NCBI GenBank assembly: GCA_963921825.1
Contig: OY997593.1
Span: 44,531,111-44,595,110, forward strand
DNA length: 64,000 nt
Source: Erodium maritimum
Lineage: Eukaryota > Streptophyta > Magnoliopsida > Geraniales > Geraniaceae
Direction: 5' to 3'
Below, piece after piece: positions 22,701 through 33,632 of the stretch; the first letter of the stretch is position 1, and every line of letters begins with the position of its first letter. The translations under genes were made by a program, and so were the position numbers. The notes beneath the pieces are model-generated. The model searched no databases. It was not told where the DNA came from and saw only the letters and a program-made list of their open reading frames with translations.

Positions 22701-23459
22701 AAACCAAACGATAAAGCAGTAAAATAAAAGACGCAGTAGTCAACATGTTTTTGGCTCAAACCCAGGCATAACTCCATAGCAGAAAAGAAAATAAATTTGA
22801 CCAGCAAGTATGATATACATAGTAGAGTCTAGGGCTGAAACTCAGGCTCCAAAAAACTGATTCTCATACAGTTTTTTGGACACACTGAATTTCTCACTTG
22901 TCTTTCTCTCTCAAACTACTCTTCTCCTTCGATTACAGATGAAATGGTGCGAAGTATAAATGTAAACAGAAGTAGAAAACCTGAGAGAAGGAGCTACACC
23001 TACAATGGCCATAACACCCATATATTCATAGTACAGAAAGCATGTGGTCGTGTAATCAACAATAGTGAGGCACCTCTTAACAGTTTCTTGCAATGATTCC
23101 CCATTAACCATTGCTGGGAATGTCAATCAAGTCCAAGAAGTACGTAAACTTAATTACAGTAACTGGGTGAGTCAACATATCAGCTAGAACAAAAATCTCT
23201 TGAGAGAATATTTTGTGGTATGCATTGTATGATACATCAATGTGGTTCCGGAAAAGGAGGTTGTTCGTAAATAGTTTCTGAGGAAAGAATAAAAGAAGGA
23301 GAAGAGAGTGACCTGCAGGCGGGTATTGGAATCAATGGGAATCTTCTCCTTGGCATGGAGTCGGAGAGATTTGAAATCACCACCTAACCTATGGGATTTA
23401 GAATCGCTCGTCGGCCATAGAGATTTGGAATCTCCGCCCAGCCTCAGAGAAGTATGCAT
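16771..23459 (-). CDS. OEP21: Outer envelope pore protein 21, chloroplastic (five exons)
   Basis: Exons on the minus strand: 23459-23313, 21516-21442, 21353-21201, 17153-17055 and 16854-16771, 558 nt for 185 residues. All four introns are GT-AG and phase 0. The protein reads as OEP21, a beta-barrel, anion-selective, ATP-regulated channel of the plastid outer envelope that passes triose phosphates and similar metabolites. Diagnostic stretches are ELDTRIGAP and LIRHFYPD (exon 2), [23 protein letters not shown] and NIKGRCDVD (exon 3), [19 protein letters not shown] (exon 4) and [13 protein letters not shown] (exon 5). No presequence is expected for this barrel family. Exon 1 carries an extra stretch of about 18 residues relative to the family's usual start, seemingly from an internal duplication (LGGDSKSL / LGGDFKSL). 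The 4-kb intron 3 contains an LTR element and a LINE fragment yet leaves every coding exon intact, so the gene is probably functional. Confidence 0.94.
17453..17698 (+). repeat. 5' LTR of the intron-3 element
   Basis: 246 bp, TGTTAG...AACA. Contains a probable promoter TATA (gtgtataaatactc near 17608) matching the same site in the 3' LTR. Confidence 0.9.
18511..19440 (+). repeat. Minisatellite of about 15 units, 62 bp average, inside the LTR element
   Basis: Units are anchored on 'tgttgctgctccgttccgac', starting near 18511, 18568, 18622, 18699, 18762, 18825, 18871, 18933, 18996, 19053, 19110, 19217, 19281, 19334 and 19396. Each unit has two half-motifs centred on CCGACCGG or a variant. The pattern is diverged between units but the phase is kept. 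Several plus-strand frames are open across it (up to 132 residues) and give the recurring peptide motif (C/L)(C/L)SVPTGE or LLLRSDRR. Open reading in several phases probably reflects the composition of the unit rather than coding. Confidence 0.85.
19950..20195 (+). repeat. 3' LTR of the intron-3 element
   Basis: 246 bp, the same length as the 5' LTR, directly after the polypurine tract. Differences from the 5' LTR are concentrated in the first 35 bases (gaaaacatggaacc against gaagacataaact). Confidence 0.9.
20208..20735 (-). pseudogene. LINE 3'-terminal fragment (zf-RVT end of ORF2)
   Basis: A T-run at 20208-20219 is the poly(A) tail of a minus-strand insert. A 120-residue minus-strand frame (20351-20713) reads [18 protein letters not shown] and later [13 protein letters not shown], the Cys/His/Trp-rich end typical of plant LINE ORF2 proteins. 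It is strongly 5' truncated, as LINE insertions usually are. The target duplication could not be fixed. It abuts the LTR element, both within OEP21 intron 3; the fragment is in the same orientation as the gene. Confidence 0.75.
22022..22226. mobile_element. Stowaway-type MITE in OEP21 intron 1
   Basis: The left end CTCCCTTTGCCCC followed by AAAATAAG, and the inverted right end (cttatttt...gagga), follow the classic CTCCCTCCGTCCCAAAATAAG-type terminus of Tc1/mariner-derived Stowaway MITEs, flanked by TA on both sides (22020-22021 and 22227-22228). At 205 bp with no coding capacity it fits the family's usual size. Several mismatches between the ends suggest an old insertion. Confidence 0.75.
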
Positions 23460-23479
23460 CTTTTGAAATGTCTGATGAT

Positions 23480-23521
23480 GAAGAAGAAGAAGAAGAAGAA
23501 GAAGAAGAAGAAGAAGAAGAG
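23480..23521. repeat. (GAA)n microsatellite in the OEP21 5' leader
   Basis: About 13 GAA triplets directly upstream of the OEP21 start codon. On the gene's strand it is a CTT tract, a common feature of plant 5' UTRs, so the leader probably spans it. Open frames through it on the plus strand (poly-Glu or poly-Lys) are artefacts. Confidence 0.85.
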
Positions 23522-23605
23522 AGTGATACGGTCAGGTCAGGTCTTCTCTTCTTCTCCTCTTTCTCTTGCGCAATTCGTTATCTACAATGTCATATTGTTC
23601 CTCAT

Positions 23606-23640
23606 TGGGCCTCATATTATTCGGCTTATGTCGAAGCCCA
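23606..23640. promoter_or_regulatory. Two site II-like TGGGCY elements upstream of OEP21
   Basis: TGGGCC on the plus strand (23606-23611) and TGGGCT on the minus strand (23635-23640), 147-181 bp upstream of the OEP21 ATG. Such pairs bind TCP factors and are common in promoters of nuclear genes for plastid, mitochondrial and ribosomal proteins. The role here is inferred from position only. Confidence 0.4.
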
Positions 23641-23809
23641 ATTGGAATACGAACAAATTTAATTGCCTCCTTTTCTTAACGATTTGAATTTTCCAACGTC
23701 ATCTCCTTTCTAAATCATGGCAAAACATTTCTAAGAACTTATAGTGTATGGTAAGAGGACTTGGCTGAAGCCTTTTTGGGCCTAAATAAAATACAAACAT
23801 TTGATTTAA
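23641..23809. other. OEP21 upstream flank and left target site of the MULE
   Basis: No gene. 23801-23809 (TTGATTTAA) is the left 9-bp target copy of the MULE. 23784-23806 is repeated exactly at 46475-46497 on the far side of the MULE. Confidence 0.6.
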
Positions 23810-23917
23810 TATGAGGAATTCTTGTTTTCCAACTTAGTTTTGGTTTCACTTTTTTAACTGCAACTTAAACTTAATGACAATTCTCTACTTTGAACTATCC
23901 GCGTTTTACATAGAGTA
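23810..23917 (+). repeat. Left terminal inverted repeat of the MULE
   Basis: About 108 bp, imperfect match to the reverse complement of 46343-46452. The pair differs by several substitutions and small gaps, including a missing 'cag' in the left copy, consistent with an old insertion. Confidence 0.85.
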
Positions 23918-23962
23918 TCAGATTCGTCTATTTTGACGACACCATTGGTTTTTGTTTTTGTG

Positions 23963-23964
<2 letters not shown>

Positions 23965-23993
<29 letters not shown>
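23965..23993. repeat. Poly(G) run of 29 bases
   Basis: Uninterrupted G-run just inside the left MULE inverted repeat, before the transposase leader. It can form a G-quadruplex. Its exact length may be an assembly or sequencing estimate. Confidence 0.9.
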
Positions 23994-23995
<2 letters not shown>

Positions 23996-23999
23996 CTTC

Positions 24000-24339
24000 T
24001 AAGTCAGCTCAAACCGCACTTTACTCTCTCATTTTCTCTCACGAAGAACACGAACTGAAGACGAAGAAGAAGATCGTGGAGCTGTGAATCTCGCAAATCG
24101 AAGAAGAAGTTGAAGATCCCGGAGTTTTAGGTATGTATATTACTTACTTGTTTCTTGTTCACTGGTATGTATTTTGCTTACAGTTAGAGTTTAGATTATA
24201 GGGATTTTCTCGGTTAGGGTTTCGTGCTTGACTGGTTCTAGTTTAAGGATTTGAGATGTATACCGTACAACCAAGGTTTCTCCGTGTGTACGTAAGATAC
24301 AGTGCTCAAAAGGCTGGTTATGAGAATGTGTGTCATCCT
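24000..24339 (+). other. MULE leader and intron-like region
   Basis: A GAAGAAG-rich leader (24040-24130) ends at 'gttttag|gtatgtat', a possible splice donor. The N-terminal part of a MULE transposase (MuDR-type DNA-binding domain) that would normally follow is not found, so a deletion is likely between here and 24340. Confidence 0.5.
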
Positions 24340-25316
24340 TTTATATGATTAGATGGGTGCCACCTAAAATCATACCGTGGTGGCATTTGTCAAAGCGGTT
24401 GTTGGTAGAGATGTGAATGATGGAATGTTCCCACTTGTACTTGCAGTGACTGAACAAGAGACGAAAGAGTCATGGAGGTGGTTTGTGGAACAATTACTGG
24501 CTGACTTTGGAAGTTGTGGACAAAAGGACTTGGTCTTCATGTCAAGCAAGTAGAAGGTACGAATTTGTAGTCAATTACTATGTATTATGTTTAGTTTCAA
24601 TGCATAATGAACTGTAACAATTAATTGTTGGTTGCTTGTAGGGTCTTATTAAAGTGTTGAACAACCATTCGAACGTTGAACACAGGCATTGTATGTGACA
24701 CGTATACGAAAACTAGTATAAGCAATTCAAAAACCACGAATTGAAGAAGTTGTTGTGAAAGTGTTCGTGTGCGAGTAGTGTTGACATGTTCGAGGAAGTC
24801 ATTGAAGAATTCAAGATTGCCAATGAAAAGGTCTGGTTGTATGAGAGGCCTCCCTAAAACTGGTGCAAGGTGTATTTCAAGGTGGAGTCAAATTGCGTTT
24901 CCCAGACAAAAAATATCTCTGAGTCCTTCAATTCATGGATCGGAAAGGGGAGGGACCTTTTGATATTGAGTTTCTTGGAATTCTATCTTACGAAGTTGAT
25001 GAAGTGGTTCTATTTGAAAGGTAAGATGATACATAGAGGAGACAAACAGATATGCCCTATAATCAACGGGATAATTGAGTGCATAATCGATAAAGGGAGA
25101 AGGTGTCGTGTGAAGCGTAGTGGCCTTGATTGTACGAGGTTTCAGAGAAGAATGACACTTACATAGTTGAAGTTTCTGAGTTAACCTGTTCATGTCTTGA
25201 ATGGAAGCTAAGTGGCATTCCTTGCAAACACGTTGCTGCAGCGATACTTTGGAGTAGCGTAATCCGTAGGACATGGTACATGACTACTACTCTTTGGAGG
25301 CTTTCAAGAAAATATA
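24340..25316 (+). pseudogene. MULE (MuDR-type) transposase, middle part, interrupted
   Basis: Pieces in shifting frames follow MuDR order: a DDE-domain core (VNDGMFPLVLAV, ESWRWFVEQLLADF) at about 24410-24515; after an intron-like gap, GLIKVLNNHSNVEHRHC at 24640; then a helical region and NISESFNSWIGKGRDLLILSFLEF at 24912-24982; then a SWIM zinc finger near 25187-25246 with CSCLEW, GIPCKH and AAAI, giving CxCx(n)CxH. Stops at about 24552, 24696, 24762 and 24857 and frame changes make it non-functional. The Ty3-type element is inserted after the SWIM domain at 25317. MULE transposases cut at the terminal inverted repeats. Confidence 0.85.
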
Positions 25317-28080
25317 TGTGAAGACCGCATCGGTAAAAAAATCTAAATTAAATAAATTTTTGTTCGATGGAACGTCGAGGTAAAAAAAATAAAGAAATAA
25401 AAGAGAAGAAAAGCAATAAAAAAAAGGGACTGAACAGGGCAGACCCGACCTGCGTACCCGGCCGAGCCAGGCCCGCCCGGCTCTCATTTCCATCGCGTTT
25501 GGGCCATACGGCCCAAGCCTTCGCCAAAAGCGTTACCAGGCCCGTCTGAGGCCCAAGCTTTAACAAGCCCGCAAATAAAACGCGTTTAGGGTTTCTGAAC
25601 CCTCATTTCCCTCTCTTCTTCACGCCTGTCCTCTCTCTCTCTCTTCACCCACCTCATCTCTCTCTCCCTTCACAGATCCTCTCGGCCGCCCCTTCATCTC
25701 CGACCCTATTTCCTCCCTTCCTCTTTGTCCACCCCTCTCTCCTCACGCCACCATCGTCGCCGCCGACTCCTTCCCACTCTCCCGACCCCTATTTCCACCT
25801 CGCCTCTCCCCCGTACTTGTTTTGGGCTCGCCGGTGAAGGATGAGTCCGTCAAGCCCCAATCGCCGCCCTCCTCTCTCAGCGAGCTCTCGCTGTCGTCTC
25901 ACCCGCCGGATCTGAGACGGAAAACAGACTCGCCGCCCAGATCCGTTACGGGGAGCTTCGTCGTGCTCAACCTCGTCCCGTCGCCGTCCCTTTTCCCCCT
26001 ACGGTGAGTCGCAACTCCCGTGTTGATCTCGGTCGGCCACGTCGCCGCCGGTGGTCGGAACTCGAATCCTAAAATCTCCTTTCTTCTTCTTTTATTTTCT
26101 CGAACTCGGTGGATAAAATCGAAACTGAATCAAATTAATTTCATAAATTAAATAGAGTTTTGAAAAGAAAAGAAAAGAATTTAAAACGAAAATCAATTTT
26201 ATTTAACAAGGGGTTAAGATTTGATTTAATCAAAAGAACTGGAATTTTAGACTTTTGGAGCGAATCTGGAACGTTGGGATCGATTTACCGGAACGCTGAA
26301 AAAAAAAAGACTTTGGGACTGTTGAACGGTTTGGGAAACCCAGACGTTTAAAACGGACCTAGAACGGGAAAAAAGTGGAACGTTGAATCGGACACCTCGG
26401 GGTTGTGCCTGAAAACTCGTGCCTCGGGATCCGCGCCTCGAAACTCGTGCCTCGGGATACGTGCATCGGGAACCGTACCTCTTGAAACGTGCACCGGGTT
26501 CTGTGCTTGGGACTCGAGTACTCGAACCCGATTCGTCGTAATCCCGCTTTTAGCCCGCTCGAGTATAAAAGACGACTTTTGAACTTAAAACGAAACTGTT
26601 GTAACCTTTTAGATTAATTTGTGAAACCGGTTTTAATTGTAGCTTTCTGTGTAAAGTAGAGTCCGACTTCGATCGAAGAGAAGACCAGAGGTAGCGAGCC
26701 AGGACGTCAGCAGCTAGGAGACGTAGCTGTCGGTTCGCCTTGAGGTAGGGAAAGTAGCGAATACCGGTTCGATTGTGGAAAGTTAATAGTATGCATGCTA
26801 GGTAATAATAAAATTGGAACGAACATTAGTATGATAAAATAGTCGGACGAGTCTTAGTAACATGTAGGATGTGACTCAGTAGTTAACTGCTTTCAATACT
26901 TAGGAACTTGTCGTGCTGGTAGATCGGCCATGTCGAGCTGTAGGTTGTGTGTTGATTGAATTGCCTGTTACAGATTGAGATGCATGCTGCGTGACCTAGG
27001 GTCGATAAGTTTAAGAATCAGGAATTAGTATATCCAGTGTAACATGCTGATACGATGTGTGGGCAAGTGTGTCGTGACTGTTGCTTGTGAACCCTTGGTT
27101 GTGATATGGTCGGGTGAGTGATAGACCGACGTGCTGTGTATTTGTGGTAAGACTGTTGGGCTTGGTGAGCCGTGTTTGATCTGTGGCATTTCGATGCGTG
27201 ATTGTCATTTTGTTATGTGTTCCTTGAGGATGGTATTCCGGTTGAGATTGGGCCTACGGGTCGTGTTTGGGGCCGACGGGTCGGAGCCGACGGGCCAAAT
27301 CATATCATAGTGGGCCTACGGGTCGTGGTTGGGCCTGAGGGGCGTGTTGGGCCTACGGGTCGTGATGGGCACTGGGTGTCGTGTTTCAGCCTCGATGATC
27401 TATGGTCCTTTGGAGATGTTTCCGAGGGTCCCGACGAATGCATCCTCATATGGATGTTTCCGTCATTCTCGACGTTATACGTCTTTGTGACGTTATGCGT
27501 CTCCTCTGGATCGAGAGGTAGTCCGATGGATGCTTGACCTACCGATTTGTTAAGATGGTATTGGGCTGTGTACAGTCGGCGGAGTTCGTGTATTGTGGTA
27601 CGGGACGTGTGTACTGATGGTTTTGTGTTGGTTGCGTTTGCGGGTTGTTATTGTGTGAAAGTCGTCGTTAAGAGTATTGTAAGTTTGGCTATGAACCCCA
27701 GTTTGGCAGTTAATTGTGTTGTACTAGTATTCCCTAATTGGACGGTTACTCGTGGTGGTGAGCCGATGTGCATTACCTTAACTACTTTCTCTACTGGGCG
27801 AAAGCTCACCCCTTACATTGTTGATTTCAGGTGTTGAGCGGGATTTTTGCTTGTAGGACACATCTAAGCTTGGGAGCTGGCGAGGGTCCTAGGCTAGTAG
27901 GTCTAGAGACGTGCGTTTGTTTTTGAACCGAACTTTGTATACTTGGCTTTGTGAGCTGTTAACTTTGTCAATTGATTTATTATCACTTTTGAAATTTTAT
28001 ATTTTGTAATTTTATCGTGTTTATTTATTATTTTAAGTTCACGTCTCGGGTCCGGTCAAAACCGGATTTGGGGCGTGACA
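25317..28080 (+). repeat. 5' LTR of the Ty3-type element
   Basis: 2764 bp. Contains a poly-purine zone, TGGGCC words, a CT-rich zone after 'cgcgtttagggtttctg' and G/T-rich sequence. It keeps 'tgggcgaaagctcacccc' near 27796, which the 3' LTR has lost. Confidence 0.92.
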
Positions 28081-28083
28081 GTT

Positions 28084-28095
28084 TGGTATCAGAGC
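28084..28095 (+). other. Primer-binding site, initiator Met tRNA
   Basis: TGGTATCAGAGC three bases after the 5' LTR; complementary to the 3' end of plant initiator methionine tRNA. Confidence 0.9.
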
Positions 28096-29129
28096 CTGGT
28101 TGCAATTTGAAATGATTTTTCAAACCTCGGACCGTACGTCAATTAGGTGGGTAGAGTTAGGTGGTTCAAGTCGTAGTGCTCAGTGACGCGAGTCGGAAAT
28201 ACCCTATGCGTAGAGTCGAAACGACAAGAGCCTCATTTGTTAAGTGCGTTGTTTAAGTTTTACCGTATTTTGATTTGAACCTAAATCGTTGTGTGATGTA
28301 CACCTCAGTGGATCCGTGATGCCGATCGGTTGAGATCGAGGTTGGTTACCGAGCGAGACTCGGGCTAGTGATGAAGTGTTGGTTGATTAAATTGTTGTGG
28401 GGGTTGCCGCCTTGGTCGATCGTTGTTTGATTGGTGAAACATCCGACCTAAGTGTCGTGGACTTTGGGGGGAACTTATGTGAATTGTGATTATTGTGGAG
28501 ATGAGTTTTTTTACAAGTATGGACTTGACCGGGTGGTAAGTGTGAAATTATTGAGACCGTGGTGTAAAAGTTGAGATAAATTGTTGTGTGCTATACTGGT
28601 GATTGAGTGTTGTGTGCAGGTAATGTTTGGTTGTCCCGCATAAGCGGATGGTTAACTTAATTTCTGAACGGGTCATGCCCGATTTTCTGCAGAAACTGAA
28701 GTGTATGTGCCATCACGATTCGGCTATAGGGGCCATTGTAGTCGGACGTGAATGGGGGGATACCAAGTGGTTACAACGTAGTTGTGGGACGCCGGAACCA
28801 GGTTGTAACGATGCGATGTCAACATGAATGTTATGTTAGAAAGTGGACGTGCTAAGAAATTTAAACCTAAGTTGATGTTGTATCCTGTGTATTTGTGGTG
28901 CAATGATTGCGTCGTGGAGTGGTTGACTGAGTGTAGTCTCGCTGTCTGAACTTGTGAATATGCTGTTGAGTGTGAATTTGTGTGTATCCGCTGCTTGTAT
29001 ATATGATATGTGTGACACAATAGTATGCGAACTTCTCTGCTGTGTGCTATTGGGTGATTATATTATAGTGAGGATATTATTACTATAAGTACTAGTGTGG
29101 TGGACTGTGTGTGACTTTAGTTATGTTAA

Positions 29130-30300
29130 GCACGTCATTCTTTGAAAGTAAGAAACTCAACGTGGGCGTTACCCGTCTGGAGGGTACTTGCGTCGTGGCA
29201 CCTCGAGGTAGGAGAGGTAAACCGTTAGGGGCACAAGTGCCCGTGTTACTCCCACTGGGACGTTAAGAGGAGCAACGCCAGCAGGTCCCCGGGCTGCAAC
29301 GGGACGGAGTATCAGAGATAAGATGCGAGGCCAGAGTTACGGCGTAGATCGTTTGCACCAGTTTGGGGTGGCCGTCAAGGCGAATGGATGCAAGAAGTTT
29401 GAGAGAGGGTCCCGAGCCCGGAGTTGGGATCAAGTTCTCACCTTGATGAATCGGGTATAGTTTGAGATGGAGGATACAACGACAACAGTGGAACGAGGTC
29501 GCAGAGAGACCGCGAGAGTCCGTAAGACACAGCAGCGACTGAGCAGTATTGTGGTACAGTACGAGACTCGAGAACCGAGAGGGAGAAGAACCGCAGGATT
29601 CTCCCGGCCGCAGACTACCGTCTGATGGTGAAGCAGACAGGATTAGGAACATCGGTAGGTGTCGTCGCGTTAGAACGGGGGCCAGTGTATTTATACGGTC
29701 GACATCCGGGACATCGGAGACGAGTGCCCGAGCGGCGGAGGGCCGCAACAACACTAGTAAGCCGTCAGCCCGATCATGAGAGGTGACCGAGCGACGTTGA
29801 GATCAGAGTGGCGCAGCGGAAGCGTGGTGGGCCCATAACCCACAAGCATCGCATTCTTCGGTGTTCTTTATACGTAAGGAGAAGTGGGAGTCTAAGAGTA
29901 GAACCTTGAGGCGGTTCTGGCGTCGTGACACCCCGACTGAGTACGTCGTGGTATGACGAGTGTGTGCAGTGTATGGTAGAAGTGGGAGTACCTCACGAGG
30001 TATCCGGAAACAAATCGCCGAGTACGACTACCACAACGATTTCAGGCCAGTAACACTATGGCACCCACGAAGCGTTGGATGGTAGGTCGGGTGTTTGCCC
30101 AAGCAGAGCACACTTGAGGTTTAATAATGACCAGAGTGATCCCAAGTGGCTCGAGAAGCGAATGAAGGGTTGCGTGATCGTAGACGATTAAGAGCCGCGC
30201 AGAGTTGGCACGAGAGCGCGAGGAGGAGGTACGCGCGAGGTATCCAAACCGTTCGGAGCCTGAGGGACTGGTACTTGTAGTGTCTTAAGTTTCGTGGTAT
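29130..30300 (+). pseudogene. Possible decayed gag region of the Ty3-type element
   Basis: A basic stretch starting near 29198 (APRGRRGKPLGAQ) resembles the start of plant Ty3 gag proteins, followed by Arg/Gln/Glu-rich segments with many stops. Near 30180 a Leu-Arg-Ala-Ala-Gln piece is faintly like the end of a Ty3 integrase. Neither is convincing by itself. The 163-residue minus-strand frame (29263-29754) is antisense to this and probably chance. Confidence 0.3.
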
Positions 30301-30772
30301 TGTGGGTGAATCGACCTGTAAACTGGTTGAGTTTGCGTGTTGTTTACTTGTGTTACCGTGGGTGGTTGGTCAGGGCGTGACTACGTTTGGAGTTCGATGA
30401 CGATAGTCCAAGTAACGGGATGTGGACTTCTTTTGTTTGTTGGGAGCGCGATACTTGGTTAAATGAGTGAGTAGCCGAGGAGGAGTGTTCGTGTGTTGGA
30501 TCCGTTTTGAGTGCGATGTGAGAAAAAAAAATTCGGTGTGATACTTATACCGACAGACGGTTCCGGTATAGGGTATTGCGACCAAGCTGCGTATGTCGGT
30601 GTGACTTCTCTACCGACGATGGATTTCGGTATCGACTAACCGGCTTAAGTGTTTTCCGCGTGCTTGAGGGCGGGTGGACTGGGAGTTTTAATCGGACGTT
30701 CCCACAGATAGGGTTAAGTGAAGCGCGTTCGTTTTAAATTTCGAGGACGAAATTCTTTTACGGGGGATAGAT

Positions 30773-33632
30773 TGTGAAGACCGCGTCGGTAAAAAGATCT
30801 AAATTAAATAAATTTTTGTTCGATGGAACGTCGAGGTAAAAAAATAAAGAAATAAAAGAGAAGAAAAGCAATAAAAAAAGGGACTGAACAGGGCCGACCC
30901 GACCCGACCTACGTACCCGGCCGAGCCAGGCCCGCACGGATCTCGTTTCCATCACGTTTGGGCCATACGGCCCAAGCCTTCGCCAGAAGCGTTACCAGGC
31001 ACATCTGAGGCCCAACCTTTACCAGGCCCGCGTATAAAACGCGTTTAGGGTTTCTGAACCCTCATTTCCCTCTCTTCTTCACGCTTGTCCTCTCTCTCTC
31101 TCTTCACCCACCTCATCTCTCTCTCTCCCTTCACAGATCCTCTCGGCCGCCCCTTCATCTCCGACCCTATTTCCTCCCTTCCTCTTCGTCCACCCCTCTC
31201 TCCTCACGCCACCATGGCCGCCGCCGACTCCCTCCCACTCTCCCGACCCATATTTCCACCTCGCCTCTCCCCCGTACTTGTTTTGGGCTCGCCGGCGAAG
31301 GAGGAGTCCGTCAAACCCCAATCGTCGCCCTCCTCTCTCAGCGAGCTCTCGCTGTCGTCTCACCCGCCAGATCTGAGACGGAAAACAGACTCGCCGCCCA
31401 GATCCGTTACGGGGAGCTTCGCCGTGCTCCACCGTGCTCAACCTCGTCCCGTCGCCTTCCCTTTTTCCCCTACAGTGAGTCGCAACTCCCGTGTTGATCT
31501 CGGCCGGCCACGTCGCCGCCGGTGGTCGGAACTCGAATCCTAAAATCTCCTTTCTTCTTCTTTTATTTTCTCGAACTCGGTGGATAAAATCGAAACTGAA
31601 TCAAATTAATTTCAGAAGTTAAATAGAGTTTTGAAAAGAAAAGAAAAGAATTTAAAACGAAAATCAATTTTATTTAAGAAGGGGTTAAGATTTGATTTAA
31701 TCAAAAGAACTGGAATTTCAAACTTTTGGAGCGAATCTGGAACGTTGGGATCGATTTACTGGAACGCTGAAAAAAAAGACTTTGGGACTGTTGAACGGTT
31801 TTGGAAACCCAGACGTTTAAAACGGACCTAGAACGGGAAAAAAGCGGAACGTTGAATCGGACACCTCGCGGTTGTGCTTGAAAACTCGTGCCTCGGGATC
31901 CGCGCCCCGAAACTCGTGCCTCGGGATACATGCATCGGGAACCGTACCTCTTGAAACGTGCACCAGGTTCTATGCTTGGGGCTCGAGTACTCGAACCAGA
32001 TTCGTCGTAATACCGCTTTTAGCCCGCTCGAGTATAAAAGACAACTTTTGAACTTAAAACGAAACTGTTGTAACCTTTTAGATTAATTTGTGAAACCTGT
32101 TTTAATTGTAGCTTTCTGTGTAAAGTAGAGTCCGACTTCGATCGAAGAGAAGACCGAAGGTAGCGAGCCAGGACGTCAGCAGCTAGGAGACGTAGCTGTC
32201 GGTTCGCCTTGAGGTAGGGAAAGTAGCGAATATCGGTTCGATTGTGGAAAGTTACTAGTATGCATGCTAGGTAATAATAAAATTGGAACGAACATTAGTA
32301 TGATAAAATAGCCGGACGAGTCTTAGTAACATGTAGGATGTGACTCAGTGGTTAACTGCTTTCAATACTTGGGAACTTGTCGTGCTGGTAGATCGGCCAT
32401 GTTGAGCCGTAGGTTGTGTGTTGATTGAATTGCCTGTTACAGATTGAGATGCATGCTGCGTGACCTAGGGTCGATAAGTTTAAGAATCAGGAATTAGTAT
32501 ATTCGGTGTAACATGCTGATACGATGTGTGGGCAAGTGTGTCGTGACTGTTGCTTGTGAACCCTTGGTTGTGATATGGTCGGGTGAGTGGTAGACCGACA
32601 TGCTGTGTATTTGTGGTAAGACTGTTGGGCTTGGTGAGCCGTGTTTGATCTGTGGCATTTCGATGCGTGATTGTCATTTTGTTGTGTGTTCCTTGAGGAT
32701 GGTATTCCGGTTGAGATTGGGCCTACGGGTCGTGTTTGGGGCCGACGGGTCGGAGCCGACGGGCCACATCATATCATATTGCATAGGGCCGACGGGTCGG
32801 AGCCGACGAGCCACATCATATCATATTGCATAGGGCCGACGGGACAAATCATATCATAGTGGGCCTACGGGTCGTGGTTGGGCCTACGGGTCGTAGTTGG
32901 GCCTGAGGGTCGTGTTAGGCCTACGGGTCGTGATGCGCACTGGGTGCCATGTTTCAGCCTCGATGATCTATGGTCCTTTGGAGACGTTTCCGAGGGTCCC
33001 GACGAATGCGTCCTCATATGGATGTTTCCGGCATTCTCGACGTTATACGTCTTTGTGACGTTATGCGTCTCCTCTGGATCGAGAGGTAGTCCGATGGATG
33101 CTTGACCTACCGGTTTGTTAAGATGGTATTGGGCTGTGTACAGTCGACGGAGTTCGTGTATTGTGGTACGCGACGTGTGTACTGATGGTTTTGTGTTGGT
33201 TGCGTTTGCGGGTTGTTATTGTGTTATTGTGTGAAAGTCGCCGTTAAGAGTATTGTAAGTTTGGCTATGAACCCCAGTTTGGAAGTTAGTTGTGATGTAC
33301 TAGTATGCCCTAATTGGACGGTTACTCGTGGTGGTGAGCCGATGTGCATTACCTTAACTACTTTCTCTATTGTTGATTTCAGGTGTTGAGCGGGATGTGT
33401 GCTAGTAGGACACATCTGAGCTTGGGAGCTGGCGAGGGTCCTAGGCTAGTAGGTCTAGAGACCTGCGTTTGTTTTTGAACCGAACTTTGTATACTGGGTT
33501 TTATGAGCTGTTAACTTTGTCAATTGATTTATTATCACTTTTGAAATTTTATCCTTCGTAATTTTATCGTGTTTATTTATTATTTTAAGTTCACGTCTCG
33601 GGTTCAGTCAAAACTGGATTTGTGGCGTGACA
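30773..33632 (+). repeat. 3' LTR of the Ty3-type element
   Basis: 2860 bp. Compared with the 5' LTR it has an expansion at about 32766-32850 made of roughly 42-bp units (atcatatcatattgcatag plus ggccgacgggtcgg) and a deletion of about 24 bp near 33367. Otherwise point differences are few. Confidence 0.92.

Larger units (their letters stand above)
25317..33632 (+). mobile_element. Ty3/gypsy-type retrotransposon with 2.8-kb LTRs, non-autonomous
   Basis: 5' LTR 25317-28080 (2764 bp) and 3' LTR 30773-33632 (2860 bp), both TGTGAAGACC...GGCGTGACA. The perfect duplication ATATA (25312-25316 and 33633-33637) marks the insertion point in the MULE transposase. The primer-binding site TGGTATCAGAGC is at 28084-28095 and the polypurine tract (acgggggatag) ends at 30772, preceded by 'gaggacgaaattc', the signature of plant Ty3 elements. 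The interior is only 2.7 kb and lacks recognisable protease, reverse transcriptase, RNase H and integrase; a decayed gag-like stretch may lie at 29130-29780. The LTRs make up two thirds of the element. Mobilisation in trans is inferred. Confidence 0.93.

Noticed and set aside
23454..23687. Poly-Lys or poly-Glu proteins over the GAA repeat
   Set aside because: Microsatellite translation in the OEP21 5' leader, antisense to the gene.
29263..29754. 163-residue minus-strand frame
   Set aside because: Antisense to the probable gag relic of the Ty3-type element; no recognisable domain.
31079..31543. Overlapping 120- and 152-residue frames
   Set aside because: Part of the 3' LTR of the Ty3-type element; the matching 5' LTR stretch (25680-26070) has them only partly open.
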